This document shows, in pieces, positions 25,665 to 33,688 of a stretch of 64,000 nt of DNA (positions within the stretch are counted from its first letter, which is position 1; every line of letters begins with the position of its first letter). Position numbers and translations under genes: made by a program. Source of the stretch: Fumia sp045121595 (GTDB taxonomy: Bacteria; Bacillota; Clostridia; Oscillospirales; Ruminococcaceae); NCBI GenBank assembly GCA_045121595.1, contig JBGVGI010000028.1:43695-107694 (forward strand). Reading direction: 5' to 3'. The notes under the pieces are model-generated. The model worked only from the letters and a program-made list of their open reading frames with translations, searched no databases and was not told where the DNA came from.

Positions 25665-25739
25665 ATAGGTTCTCCTTAGCGGTTTTTGTATTTGCTGTCA
25701 CTTGTATCCCGACAGCGGGGATTAACCGCACACTGTCAC

Positions 25740-25982
25740 TTATTTATCAGCACTGATTTTTAAGATTTTCTTGACAGTATCTGTGGGCTGAGCACCGTTA
25801 GCAATCCATTTGTTTGCTTTTTCAACGTCAACGTTAATAACGCTGGGGTTCTTTGTGGGATCATAAGTACCGATTTCTTCGATAAATCTACCATCTCTGG
25901 GATATCTGGAATCAGCAACTACGATACGGTAAAAGGGAGCTTTCTTTGCACCCATTCTGCGCAATCTGATTTTAACAGCCAT
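25740..25982 (-). CDS. rpsP: 30S ribosomal protein S16
   Basis: 80 residues with the family N terminus KIRLRRMGAKKAPFYRIVVADSR. Good AGGAGGTG site. Gene order ffh-rpsP-khpA is typical. Confidence 0.97.
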   Translation of the reverse strand: MAVKIRLRRMGAKKAPFYRIVVADSRYPRDGRFIEEIGTYDPTKNPSVINVDVEKANKWIANGAQPTDTVKKILKISADK

Positions 25983-26036
25983 TCTTACACCTCCTGTAAT
26001 TACTCTCTATCTACATCTGCCAAAGGCAGTTGTAAT

Positions 26037-27371
26037 CTAAAACATTCCGGGCATTCCGGGGAAACGCATACGGCGTTTACCATTCTTACCGCCTAATTTC
26101 TTCATCATCTGCTTCATCTGTTCAAACTGTTTGAGCAGGCGGTTTACATCCTGAACCTCAGTACCGCTTCCTGCCGCAATACGACGTTTGCGACTGGGGT
26201 TAATGATGGAAGGCTTTTCGCGTTCTGCTTTCGTCATTGAGGTTATCATTGCCTCAATTCGTACAAACTGCTTTTCGTCAACATCCATTCCCTCGGCCTT
26301 GTTGCCGATGCCGGGAATCATTGCGAGGATTTGTTTTATCGAGCCCATTTTCTGTATCTGACGAAGCTGATCCAAAAGATCGTTCATATCGAACTTGTTT
26401 TCCTGCATTTTCTTTGCAAGAGCTTCTGCTTCTTTTTCGTCAACAGCGTCCTGAGCCTTTTCAATAAGGGTGAGAACGTCTCCCATTCCTAAGATTCTTG
26501 AAGCCATACGGCTTGGGTGGAAGGGTTCAAGGTCCTCTATCTTTTCGCCGATACCTGAGAATTTAATCGGTTTTTCGGTAACCTTCAGTACTGAAAGTGC
26601 CGCACCGCCTCGGGTGTCGGAATCAAGCTTTGTAAGGATAACACCGGTAATCGGGAGCGCGTTGTTGAAGTTTTCTGCAACGTTAACGGCATCCTGACCG
26701 GTCATAGCATCAACCACCAGAAGGATTTCATTGGGGTTAACTGCTTTTTCTATATTTTTGATTTCTTCCATCAACTTTTCGTCGATGTGAAGACGACCTG
26801 CGGTATCTATAATTACTAAGTCGTGACCGTGGTCTTTTGCAAATTTTATACCTTCGGTTGCAATCTTAACGGGGTCACCCTGACCCATTTCAAATACCTT
26901 TGCACCTGCTTTTTCACCGACAATTTTAAGCTGTTCGATAGCAGCAGGACGATAAACGTCACAGGCAATAAGCAAAGGGTGTCTTCCCTGAGCCTTAAAA
27001 TGTCTTGCGAGTTTTGCGGAGTGGGTGGTTTTACCGCTACCCTGAAGACCGCACATCAAAACGATACACGGACCTTTTGACGGGAATTCAAGTCTTGCAT
27101 TCTCTCCACCCATAAGGGAGGTGAGCTCCTCGTTAACGATTTTGATAACCTGTTGTGCGGGAGTAAGACTGTTTAGCACTTCCTGACCGACGGCTCTTTC
27201 GCTTACGGTTTTAACGAAGTCTTTTACAACCTTATAGTTTACGTCAGCTTCCAAAAGGGCGAGTTTTACTTCACGCATCGCATCTTTGATGTCGGCTTCG
27301 TTAAGTTTACCCTTGCTTTTTAACTTTTTAAAAGCAGCGGCAAGTTTATCCGAAAGACTTTCGAATGCCAA
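26037..27371 (-). CDS. ffh: Signal recognition particle GTPase Ffh
   Basis: SRP54 homologue. N domain (1-~85), G domain with GLQGSGKTTHSAKLA, DTAGR and TKLDSDTRGG, then a methionine-rich M domain with the RNA-binding helix RKRRIAAGSG, ending in GMPGM. I chose the TTG at 27371 (MAFESLS; 444 residues) after GGGAGGG; the longer frame includes the ribosome site. Confidence 0.97.
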   Translation of the reverse strand: MAFESLSDKLAAAFKKLKSKGKLNEADIKDAMREVKLALLEADVNYKVVKDFVKTVSERAVGQEVLNSLTPAQQVIKIVNEELTSLMGGENARLEFPSKGPCIVLMCGLQGSGKTTHSAKLARHFKAQGRHPLLIACDVYRPAAIEQLKIVGEKAGAKVFEMGQGDPVKIATEGIKFAKDHGHDLVIIDTAGRLHIDEKLMEEIKNIEKAVNPNEILLVVDAMTGQDAVNVAENFNNALPITGVILTKLDSDTRGGAALSVLKVTEKPIKFSGIGEKIEDLEPFHPSRMASRILGMGDVLTLIEKAQDAVDEKEAEALAKKMQENKFDMNDLLDQLRQIQKMGSIKQILAMIPGIGNKAEGMDVDEKQFVRIEAMITSMTKAEREKPSIINPSRKRRIAAGSGTEVQDVNRLLKQFEQMKQMMKKLGGKNGKRRMRFPGMPGMF

Positions 27372-27395
27372 AGTAATCCCTCCCAAAGAAATAAA

Positions 27396-27770
27396 TTAAG
27401 CAAAGTTTTTATCGATGTATTTTGTAAGTAAAGTACGGATGGCAACGGAATCTTCTTCAATAGCGGTAGAAGAAACAAAGCCTTCGTTTGTGCGTTCAAT
27501 GTCGTTACAAAGTTCAACGACACGGTCTGTAAGATGCATAAGTTCTGTTATTTTCTCGGCAAAATGAAGTTTTTCCTCAAGTTCTGCAAGATATGCCTCT
27601 GAACGCTTGATGCTGTCACGGATACCCTGTCTTGACATATCGGTGTGCTCGGAAATTTCAGCGAGTGAAAGGTCCTGATTGTAATAAAGCTCCATAACAT
27701 CTTTTTGCTTTTCGTTAAGCATATCGCCGTAAAAATCCAAAAGTACCGAAAAATGCAAATTTTTACTCAT
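27396..27770 (-). CDS. ylxM: YlxM/p13-like DNA-binding protein
   Basis: A 124-residue protein with a sigma-70 region-4-like helix-turn-helix (LSLAEISEHTDMSRQGIRDSIKRSEAYL written over two helices). Found with ffh across Firmicutes; in streptococci it modulates SRP assembly. First gene of the operon, behind a consensus promoter. Confidence 0.9.
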   Translation of the reverse strand: MSKNLHFSVLLDFYGDMLNEKQKDVMELYYNQDLSLAEISEHTDMSRQGIRDSIKRSEAYLAELEEKLHFAEKITELMHLTDRVVELCNDIERTNEGFVSSTAIEEDSVAIRTLLTKYIDKNFA

Positions 27771-27822
27771 TTTTCATTCCCTCTTTTTTATTTTTTGCGA
27801 TAGTTATTCATACTATGTATCA

Positions 27823-27851
27823 ATTATACACTAAGTTTAATTTGCTGTCAA
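27823..27851 (-). promoter_or_regulatory. Consensus promoter of the ylxM-ffh-rpsP-khpA-rimM-trmD operon
   Basis: Minus strand: TTGACA (27846-27851), 17-base spacer, TATAAT (27823-27828): a perfect sigma-A promoter. Confidence 0.85.
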
Positions 27852-28008
27852 GTGATTTGCTTTACACCCGTGTAAAATATTTGGATATTTTTGATGATTT
27901 TTTTGTGAAAAAAGGAAAATGAGTTTACAAAAATTACCGCTTATAAAAAATTTCTGACGGATAACAATAATTATTGCAAACGCAAGAAAATTAAGGAGTG
28001 TAAAAACG

Positions 28009-28203
28009 ATGAAAAATAGCAACAATATTATGGTTCCTCAGGCTAAAGAAGCTATGGAAAGATTTAAAATGGAAGCTGCAAACGAAGTTGGCGTAAACCT
28101 CAAACAGGGTTACAACGGCGACTTGACTTCCAGAGAAGCAGGTTCTGTAGGCGGTCAGATGGTTAAAAAGATGATCGAAGCTTACGAAAACGGTATGAAA
28201 TAA
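28009..28203 (+). CDS. Alpha/beta-type small acid-soluble spore protein
   Basis: A 64-residue SASP that coats and protects spore DNA and is degraded by Gpr on germination. Conserved stretches: PQAKEAMERFKMEAANEVGV, containing the Gpr cleavage region, and GDLTSREAGSVGGQMVKKMIE. AAGGAG lies ten bases upstream. I could not define a sigma-G promoter with certainty. It is direct evidence that the organism sporulates. Confidence 0.93.
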   Translation: MKNSNNIMVPQAKEAMERFKMEAANEVGVNLKQGYNGDLTSREAGSVGGQMVKKMIEAYENGMK

Positions 28204-28214
28204 CTTTAAAAACA

Positions 28215-28255
28215 AGAAAACGGGGGCAACAGCCTCCGTTTTCTGCTATTTTTTT
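28215..28255. terminator. Convergent terminator of the SASP gene and a small membrane protein gene
   Basis: Thirteen-base arms 28215-28227 and 28232-28244 (one G-U pair), four-base loop, then T-run 28247-28255. Confidence 0.88.
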
Positions 28256-28407
28256 GTACTTACTCCGATACACATTCCTATAATTCCGCCAAGCGGAAGG
28301 AAGAGTCCTATGTTTTTAAATAAAATTCCAAGTAAAAGTCCACCCGCGATACCTATAAAAAAGTAAAGGGCAAATTTATTTTTCTTATCTTTTTCCCATT
28401 TTTTCAT
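28246..28407 (-). CDS. Small glycine-rich membrane protein (53 residues)
   Basis: A short frame with a clear AAAGAGGTG site eight bases before its ATG. The protein starts with a charged MKKWEKDKKNK, then two hydrophobic helices rich in Gly (FFIGIAGGLLLGILF and LGGIIGMCIGV), ending STKK: a hairpin of two membrane segments. It resembles in size and pattern small AtpZ-like or glycine-zipper proteins, but no family can be assigned. It converges on the SASP gene and shares its terminator. Confidence 0.7.
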   Translation of the reverse strand: MKKWEKDKKNKFALYFFIGIAGGLLLGILFKNIGLFLPLGGIIGMCIGVSTKK

Positions 28408-28489
28408 TAAAAGCACCTCTTTATATTCTATTTTAACCTATTTGAGCAAAAAGGTCAAATTATGCTAACCCAAAAGGCAAAAATAGTAC

Positions 28490-28518
28490 TTGTAGGAGTT
28501 TTTTGTACGTAGTATACT
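28490..28518 (+). promoter_or_regulatory. Promoter of the Gfo/Idh/MocA pair
   Basis: -35 TTGTAG (28490-28495), 17-base spacer, -10 TATACT (28513-28518), 32 bases before the ATG at 28550. Confidence 0.65.
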
Positions 28519-28549
28519 TAAATCAAATGAACGAAAAGAGGTTTTGTGT

Positions 28550-29608
28550 ATGAGTAAAATAAAAGTGGCTGTTATCGGTTGCGGTACTATCGCAACAAAC
28601 GCACATATCCCATGTTATCTTAATAACCCCGACGTTGAAATCAAATATTTTTGCGATATTATCCCCGAACGCGCCGAGGAAAAGGTGAAAACTCACGGAG
28701 TTGGTATTGCAATTACCGATTATCACGATATTTTAAAGGATGACGAGGTTGAGGCAGTTTCCGTCTGCACTCCCAATAATCTCCATAATATTATTTCTAT
28801 TGATTGTTTGCGTGCAGGCAAAAACGTTCTTTGCGAAAAACCTGCGGCACGTACGTATAAAGAAGCTCTCCAGATGCAGAAGGTTCAGCACGAAACGGGA
28901 AAAGTTCTTAACATTGGCGTTGTGAACCGCTTTAATACAGGTGTAAATAAAATCAAGGAAATTATCGACAGTGGTGACCTCGGTGAAGTTTATCACGTTT
29001 ACGTAAGCTTCAGGGCACACCGTTCGATACCGGGTCTTGGCGGTATGTTTACCACGAAAGAAATTGCGGGTGGTGGAGTTTTGATTGACTGGGGTGTGCA
29101 TTACCTTGATATCGTTATGTATTGTATGGGTGATCCTGCACCTGTTACTGTTTCGGGTGAAGCATACTGTAAACTTGGAAGAAATATTCCCGAATATTCC
29201 TATACGGGTATGTGGGCAGGGCCTCCTGATTTAAACGGAACTTATGACGTTGACGATTTCGTTACAGGTATGATAAGAACCGAGGGGCCTACCATCACCT
29301 TTAACGGTGCGTGGGCACAGAATATCGGAGAAAGTGAAACGTATATCGACTTTATCGGTGATAAAGCGGGAATTCGTTTGCAGTATGGTTCTGATTTTAA
29401 AATCTATACAGCTAAAGATCATACTCTTTATGAAATATCACCTTCTTATAAGGCGGATAACCCATTCCAGAATGAGATTGATTCGTTTATACGTTGTATT
29501 AAAACAGGGGAAAAATTACCTTCTCACATTGATACCGTTGCGATTACTGCTAAGATTATGCAGGGTATCTACGATTCTTCCGATACACACAGAGAAATTT
29601 CATTTTAA
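28550..29608 (+). CDS. Gfo/Idh/MocA family NAD(P)-dependent oxidoreductase
   Basis: 352 residues: N-terminal Rossmann domain (VAVIGCGTIATNAHIP, with the GxGxxA-type loop), the family CEKPAARTYKEA motif with the catalytic Lys of EKP, then an alpha/beta domain with GGGVLIDWGVHYLDIVMY, which carries the usual Asp and His. Substrate is probably a sugar, inositol or amino-sugar derivative but not identifiable. ATG 28550 is chosen after AGAGG; the frame opens earlier with GTG. It is followed 12 bases on by a second, shorter family member. Confidence 0.9.
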   Translation: MSKIKVAVIGCGTIATNAHIPCYLNNPDVEIKYFCDIIPERAEEKVKTHGVGIAITDYHDILKDDEVEAVSVCTPNNLHNIISIDCLRAGKNVLCEKPAARTYKEALQMQKVQHETGKVLNIGVVNRFNTGVNKIKEIIDSGDLGEVYHVYVSFRAHRSIPGLGGMFTTKEIAGGGVLIDWGVHYLDIVMYCMGDPAPVTVSGEAYCKLGRNIPEYSYTGMWAGPPDLNGTYDVDDFVTGMIRTEGPTITFNGAWAQNIGESETYIDFIGDKAGIRLQYGSDFKIYTAKDHTLYEISPSYKADNPFQNEIDSFIRCIKTGEKLPSHIDTVAITAKIMQGIYDSSDTHREISF

Positions 29609-29620
29609 CGGGGTGAAGTT

Positions 29621-30454
29621 ATGAAAAAGATAGGACTTATTGATTATTTCCTTAACGAATGGCACGCCAACAATCTGCCTCAGTGGGTGAAGGATGCATC
29701 AAAAGGCGATTACGAAGTAGCATATGCTTACGGAAAAATTGATTCACCTGACGGAATGACTTCCGCTCAGTGGTGCGAAACGCACGACGTTACATATTGC
29801 GAAAGCATTGAAGAGGTTATCGAAAAAAGTGACGTGTTGATGGTGCTTTCTCCTGATAATCCCGAGATGCATAAAGAACTTTGTGATCTTCCTTTAAAGA
29901 GCGGAAAAATTACTTACGTTGATAAAACTTTTGCACCTGATTATCAGACTGCAAAGGAACTCGTAGAACTTGCAGAAACTTATAATACACCTATGTTTTC
30001 AAGCTCTGCTTTAAGATTTTCAAAAGAATTAGAAGGAATAGATAAAGAAGGAATAAGAACAGTTGCAACCCAGGGTCCTGGTGTAATTTCCAATTATTCT
30101 ATACATCAGCTTGAAATGATAGTTTATCTTATGGGTGCTGAAGCTGAAAAAGTGATGTTTCTGGGAACGGAACAGTGTCCTCAGCTCGTTATAGCTTTTT
30201 CGGGAAACCGCAGTGCCGTTATGGGACAATACGGATGGGGTACCGAGTTTTCGGTGTTCGGAGCAAGAGATAATGATACTTATATCCAGATTCCTACCTG
30301 TCACGAATATTTTGAGCGTTTTGTAAAAGCGCTGCTTGAATTCTTTGAAAGCGGAATTCCGCCCGTTGATGCAAAAGAAACTCTGCTTATAGCAAAGCTT
30401 CGTGAAATTGGTATCAAAGCTTGTAACAAGCCTGGTGAATGGATAAGCTTATAA
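29621..30454 (+). CDS. Divergent Gfo/Idh/MocA-like NAD-binding protein
   Basis: 277 residues. The N terminus (KKIGLIDYFLNEWHANNLPQW) and the VDKTFAPDYQTAKELVELAE segment keep the overall Rossmann layout, with the Lys of DKTFAP standing in for EKP, but the glycine-rich loop is degenerate. Co-transcribed with the oxidoreductase upstream and followed by a terminator, so it probably forms a functional partner or acts on the same substrate. Catalytic competence is uncertain. Confidence 0.65.
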   Translation: MKKIGLIDYFLNEWHANNLPQWVKDASKGDYEVAYAYGKIDSPDGMTSAQWCETHDVTYCESIEEVIEKSDVLMVLSPDNPEMHKELCDLPLKSGKITYVDKTFAPDYQTAKELVELAETYNTPMFSSSALRFSKELEGIDKEGIRTVATQGPGVISNYSIHQLEMIVYLMGAEAEKVMFLGTEQCPQLVIAFSGNRSAVMGQYGWGTEFSVFGARDNDTYIQIPTCHEYFERFVKALLEFFESGIPPVDAKETLLIAKLREIGIKACNKPGEWISL

Positions 30455-30465
30455 AAATTGTATTT

Positions 30466-30493
30466 CAAAAACGGCTCTTGCGAGTCGTTTTTG
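30466..30493 (+). terminator. Terminator after the oxidoreductase pair
   Basis: Twelve-base arms 30466-30477 and 30482-30493, one G-U pair, four-base loop and T-rich 3' arm. Confidence 0.7.
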
Positions 30494-30535
30494 ATTATGT
30501 TATAATATCTCCGTAAAAATTGTCGGAGGAAAGAA

Positions 30536-31405
30536 ATGAGCAGATTATCAGCAGAATACGGTAAAAAATTTCATTGTGATATCGACAACTTCAAAAACCC
30601 GAAAGATTTAGGGTTTATAAAGGTGTATCAGTGCGGAGAAATGAGCTGTGAAGCAGGATACGTCGTTGAGAGTCACGTCCAGAGTTACTTTGAAATAAGT
30701 GCTTTTATCGGTGGTAAAGGGGTAAATTATTGTGGAGAAAACGAATACCCTGTAAAAGAAGGCGATATTGCGATAAATATTCCGGGCGACATACATAAAA
30801 TTGTTTCTTCCGAAAAAGAACCTCTCAGATACCTGTATATAGCGTGGAAGTTTTCAGAAGGCCCTGATTTTGAGAAAATCAAGGAGTTTTTCAGTAAAAT
30901 AACCTCTCCCCACGTTATGCAGGATAAATTTGGTGTTGCTTCGGCACTTTCAAAAACGGTAAATGAGTTTTATAATGATTTTGAGTTTTCAGGGGAAATG
31001 ATAAAGGCTTTTGCTACACAGATTCTCTGTCTTGTTTACAGAACCTGGCAGAAAACAAATGCAAAGGTTCAGTTGCAGGATAACAAAGGTGTCGGAAGTA
31101 CTGTATATAAAGCAATACAATATATTGACAACAATATTTTTGAGATTGATAACGTTCAGGCTGTCTGCGATAAGCTTTGTTATAATCCGAGTTATCTTTC
31201 AAGGGTATTCCGTCAGAAAACATCAAAAACGCTTCAATCTTACCTTAATGAAAGGAAGATTGAAGCGGCTAAAGAACTTCTTTTAAATAATAAAATGTCG
31301 GTGTCCGAAATCGCAGTGAAGCTTCATTTTGAATCAGTGCAGTCCTTCGGACGGATATTTAAAAAAATTACGGGAGTTTCGCCTTCAAAGTATCAGCAAA
31401 GGTGA
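30536..31405 (+). CDS. AraC family transcriptional regulator
   Basis: 289 residues: an N-terminal cupin-type ligand domain (YFEISAFIGGKGVNYCGENEY, ..GDIAINIPGDIHKI) and a C-terminal double HTH (VQAVCDKLCYNPSYLSRVFRQKTSKT.. and SVSEIAVKLHFESVQSFGRIFKKITGVSP split). It most likely controls the preceding oxidoreductase pair. TATAAT at 30501-30506 and GGAGGAAAG give it its own promoter and ribosome site. Its last 13 bases overlap the 3' end of prmA. Confidence 0.93.
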   Translation: MSRLSAEYGKKFHCDIDNFKNPKDLGFIKVYQCGEMSCEAGYVVESHVQSYFEISAFIGGKGVNYCGENEYPVKEGDIAINIPGDIHKIVSSEKEPLRYLYIAWKFSEGPDFEKIKEFFSKITSPHVMQDKFGVASALSKTVNEFYNDFEFSGEMIKAFATQILCLVYRTWQKTNAKVQLQDNKGVGSTVYKAIQYIDNNIFEIDNVQAVCDKLCYNPSYLSRVFRQKTSKTLQSYLNERKIEAAKELLLNNKMSVSEIAVKLHFESVQSFGRIFKKITGVSPSKYQQR

Positions 31406-32361
31406 GCCATAGCGGCAACCCAGTCGTTGTCTTCTGCCTGACTCTCGATTACAAAGCCTGTTTCTCTGAGTTTTGCGAGGACTTCTTCGGCTCTCTCACC
31501 GATAATACCTGAAACGATAAGCTTTCCGTCGGCTTTTACGTATCGTTTGAACAAAGGTGCCATTGCGATAATAACGTCTGCTACGATGTTTGCAACGATA
31601 ACGTCATACTGCTTTTCACCGATTTTATCGGCAAGTGCCGTATCATCCAAAACGTTTCCGCAGTATACTTTGAAGTTTTCGTTGTCAACGCCGTTAAGCT
31701 CTGCGTTTTCGTGTGAAATTTTGGTGGCAAGTTCGTCGATGTCAATGGCAGTTACTTCTTTTGCACCGAGCAAAAGTGCGGCAATGGAAAGAATACCGCT
31801 TCCACAACCCATATCAAGCACGTCAAGACCATTAAGATTTATTTCGTCCAAAGTTTTAAGGCAAAGCTTTGTCGTGTGATGTCCGCCTGTGCCGAAAGCC
31901 ATACCCGGATTAAGCAAAAGTGCTTTTTCACCGGGTTTTGTTTTATAATCTTCCCATTCGGGAACGATTGTAAGACGGTCACTTATTGTGATCGGGTGAT
32001 AGTATTTTTTCCAGGCGGTTTCCCATTCTTCTTCCTCTTTGTAGGAGATTTCAAGGGAAAGTTTGCCTAAATCTATATCGTGGTCCTTCTGCAAAAATTT
32101 AAGGTCAGCTTTAATCTGATTTAAAATTTCAAATCCCTGAGGGTTGTCGGCGAGGTAAAATTTGATTTTGGTTTCGCATTGTTGCATCTTCATAAGCTCG
32201 TCGTCGACGTAATCCCAGTGGATGGTCGTATCGTTTAAAAATGCGTTGAAATCTTCGGCATCTTCGATCATAACACAGTTTACACCGTGTACCATCAGAA
32301 ATCCCGTTAAAATTTCTATACCTTCTGTTTTGGTTTCAATACTGACTTCTGCCCAGTTCAT
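31393..32361 (-). CDS. prmA: Ribosomal protein L11 methyltransferase
   Basis: Trimethylates L11. The N-terminal substrate-recognition domain (WAEVSIETKTEGIEILTGFL) is followed by a class I methyltransferase fold with LDMGCGSGILSIAA as the SAM loop and VIVANIVADVI as the active-site strand. 322 residues from ATG 32361 after AAAGGAAG; the extended frame has no ribosome site. It converges on and overlaps the AraC gene by 13 bases. Confidence 0.95.
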   Translation of the reverse strand: MNWAEVSIETKTEGIEILTGFLMVHGVNCVMIEDAEDFNAFLNDTTIHWDYVDDELMKMQQCETKIKFYLADNPQGFEILNQIKADLKFLQKDHDIDLGKLSLEISYKEEEEWETAWKKYYHPITISDRLTIVPEWEDYKTKPGEKALLLNPGMAFGTGGHHTTKLCLKTLDEINLNGLDVLDMGCGSGILSIAALLLGAKEVTAIDIDELATKISHENAELNGVDNENFKVYCGNVLDDTALADKIGEKQYDVIVANIVADVIIAMAPLFKRYVKADGKLIVSGIIGERAEEVLAKLRETGFVIESQAEDNDWVAAMAHLC

Positions 32362-32502
32362 ATAAGTTCTTCCTTTCTTTTGGATATTTATATTGTAGCA
32401 GAAAATCTTAAAAATCACAAGCAAAAAGACGGGATAATTTATAAAACCTTGAGAAACACCGATTTTTTATCTAAAATTTTTGATTTTTTTGCGTTTTACC
32501 CC

Positions 32503-32531
32503 TTGAAAAATCTGAAATTGTTGTGTATAAT
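32503..32531 (+). promoter_or_regulatory. Promoter of the third Gfo/Idh/MocA gene
   Basis: -35 TTGAAA (32503-32508), 17-base spacer, -10 TATAAT (32526-32531). Confidence 0.78.
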
Positions 32532-32544
32532 GAAAACGATTACA
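32531..32544 (+). promoter_or_regulatory. Catabolite-responsive element (cre)
   Basis: TGAAAACGATTACA fits the CcpA consensus TGWAANCGNTNNCA at every fixed position and overlaps the -10/start site, a repressing position. It implies carbon catabolite repression of the oxidoreductase downstream. Confidence 0.72.
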
Positions 32545-32602
32545 TAGGAGATATCCTGACATAAAAACTATAACTGGGCAAATTGAAAAGAGGCGTATAC
32601 TT

Positions 32603-33649
32603 ATGAAAAAGAACGTAGCTATTATCGGCTTCGGTGGAATGGGTGAATGGCACGGCAACAAAATCCTTGAAAACGGCGTTGTCAATCTTATCGGTATCTG
32701 GGATATTGATGAAGCACGTCGTGAATATGCAAAAGGAAAAGGTATCCGTGTGTATTCATCTCAGGAAGAAGTTCTTTCCGACCCTGACGTTGATATCGTA
32801 ACTATTGCAACTCCAAATGACTGTCACCGTCCTATTGCGGAGGCAGCACTTGCTGCAGGCAAAAACGTTATCAGTGAGAAACCCGTAACCGATTCTTCCG
32901 AGAATTTACAGGCTATGATAGATGCTTCCAATAAATACGGAAAGCTTTTTACAGTTCATCAGAACAGACGCTGGGATGCTGACTTTTTGCAGATGAAAGA
33001 AATCTACAAGAGCGGTAAACTCGGTCTTGTACATGCTATCGAATCCCGTGTTCAGGGTTCACACGGAATCCCCGGTGACTGGCGCGGAGAGAAAAAACAC
33101 GGCGGCGGTATGGTGCTTGACTGGGGTGTTCACCTCATTGACCAGGCTCTGCAGATGGTTGAGGAAAAAATCGTTTCCATCTACGCTACCATGGACCACG
33201 TAACAAACGAAGAAGTTGACGACGGCTTTAAGCTTGACATCACTTTTGAAAGCGGTCTTGTTTACCGAATTGAGGTTGGCACAAGCAACTTTATAAGTTT
33301 GCCACGCTGGTATATGGTGGGCAACAACGGTTCCGCTATCACTAATGGATTTAATCGCGACGGCAAAATCGTTTGCTGCGAAATCAGAAAAGACGTAAAC
33401 GTAGTTCCCGTTAAAACTGCTGCAGGTCTTACGAAAACTATGGCACCGAGAAGTCCCGAAACTATTAAGGAATTCCCCTTGCCTGAGGTTGAGACCGACG
33501 TTCACGATTTCTATCGCAACGTTGCAAAAGCCGTTGACGGTATTGAGCCTCAGCTTATAACACATCCTCAGGTAATGAGAGTTATGAAAGTTATGGAAGC
33601 GGCTTTTGAATCTGACAGATTAAAACAGGTAGTGCCATTTAATGAATAA
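32603..33649 (+). CDS. Gfo/Idh/MocA family oxidoreductase
   Basis: 348 residues with IIGFGGMGEWHGNKI as dinucleotide-binding loop, ISEKPVTDSSENL containing the EKP Lys, and GGGMVLDWGVHLIDQAL with the Asp and His of the active site. An intact NAD(P)-dependent sugar-type dehydrogenase, substrate unknown. Monocistronic between a CcpA-type promoter and a strong terminator, so its expression should rise when preferred sugars are absent. Confidence 0.9.
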   Translation: MKKNVAIIGFGGMGEWHGNKILENGVVNLIGIWDIDEARREYAKGKGIRVYSSQEEVLSDPDVDIVTIATPNDCHRPIAEAALAAGKNVISEKPVTDSSENLQAMIDASNKYGKLFTVHQNRRWDADFLQMKEIYKSGKLGLVHAIESRVQGSHGIPGDWRGEKKHGGGMVLDWGVHLIDQALQMVEEKIVSIYATMDHVTNEEVDDGFKLDITFESGLVYRIEVGTSNFISLPRWYMVGNNGSAITNGFNRDGKIVCCEIRKDVNVVPVKTAAGLTKTMAPRSPETIKEFPLPEVETDVHDFYRNVAKAVDGIEPQLITHPQVMRVMKVMEAAFESDRLKQVVPFNE

Positions 33650-33688
33650 AAATAACGGCAGGGTTTAAACCCTGCCGTTATTTTTATT
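33645..33688. terminator. Bidirectional terminator, oxidoreductase and adenine deaminase
   Basis: A perfect 22-base-arm inverted repeat centred at 33666/33667; the arms include AATAAAAATAACGGCAGGG and contain both stop codons. Confidence 0.9.

Noticed and set aside
30508..30529. CTCCG/CGGAG hairpin that could hide the ribosome site of the first AraC gene
   Set aside because: The left arm lies within about seven bases of the -10 box (30501-30506), so most of it is probably not transcribed; no basis for an RNA switch.
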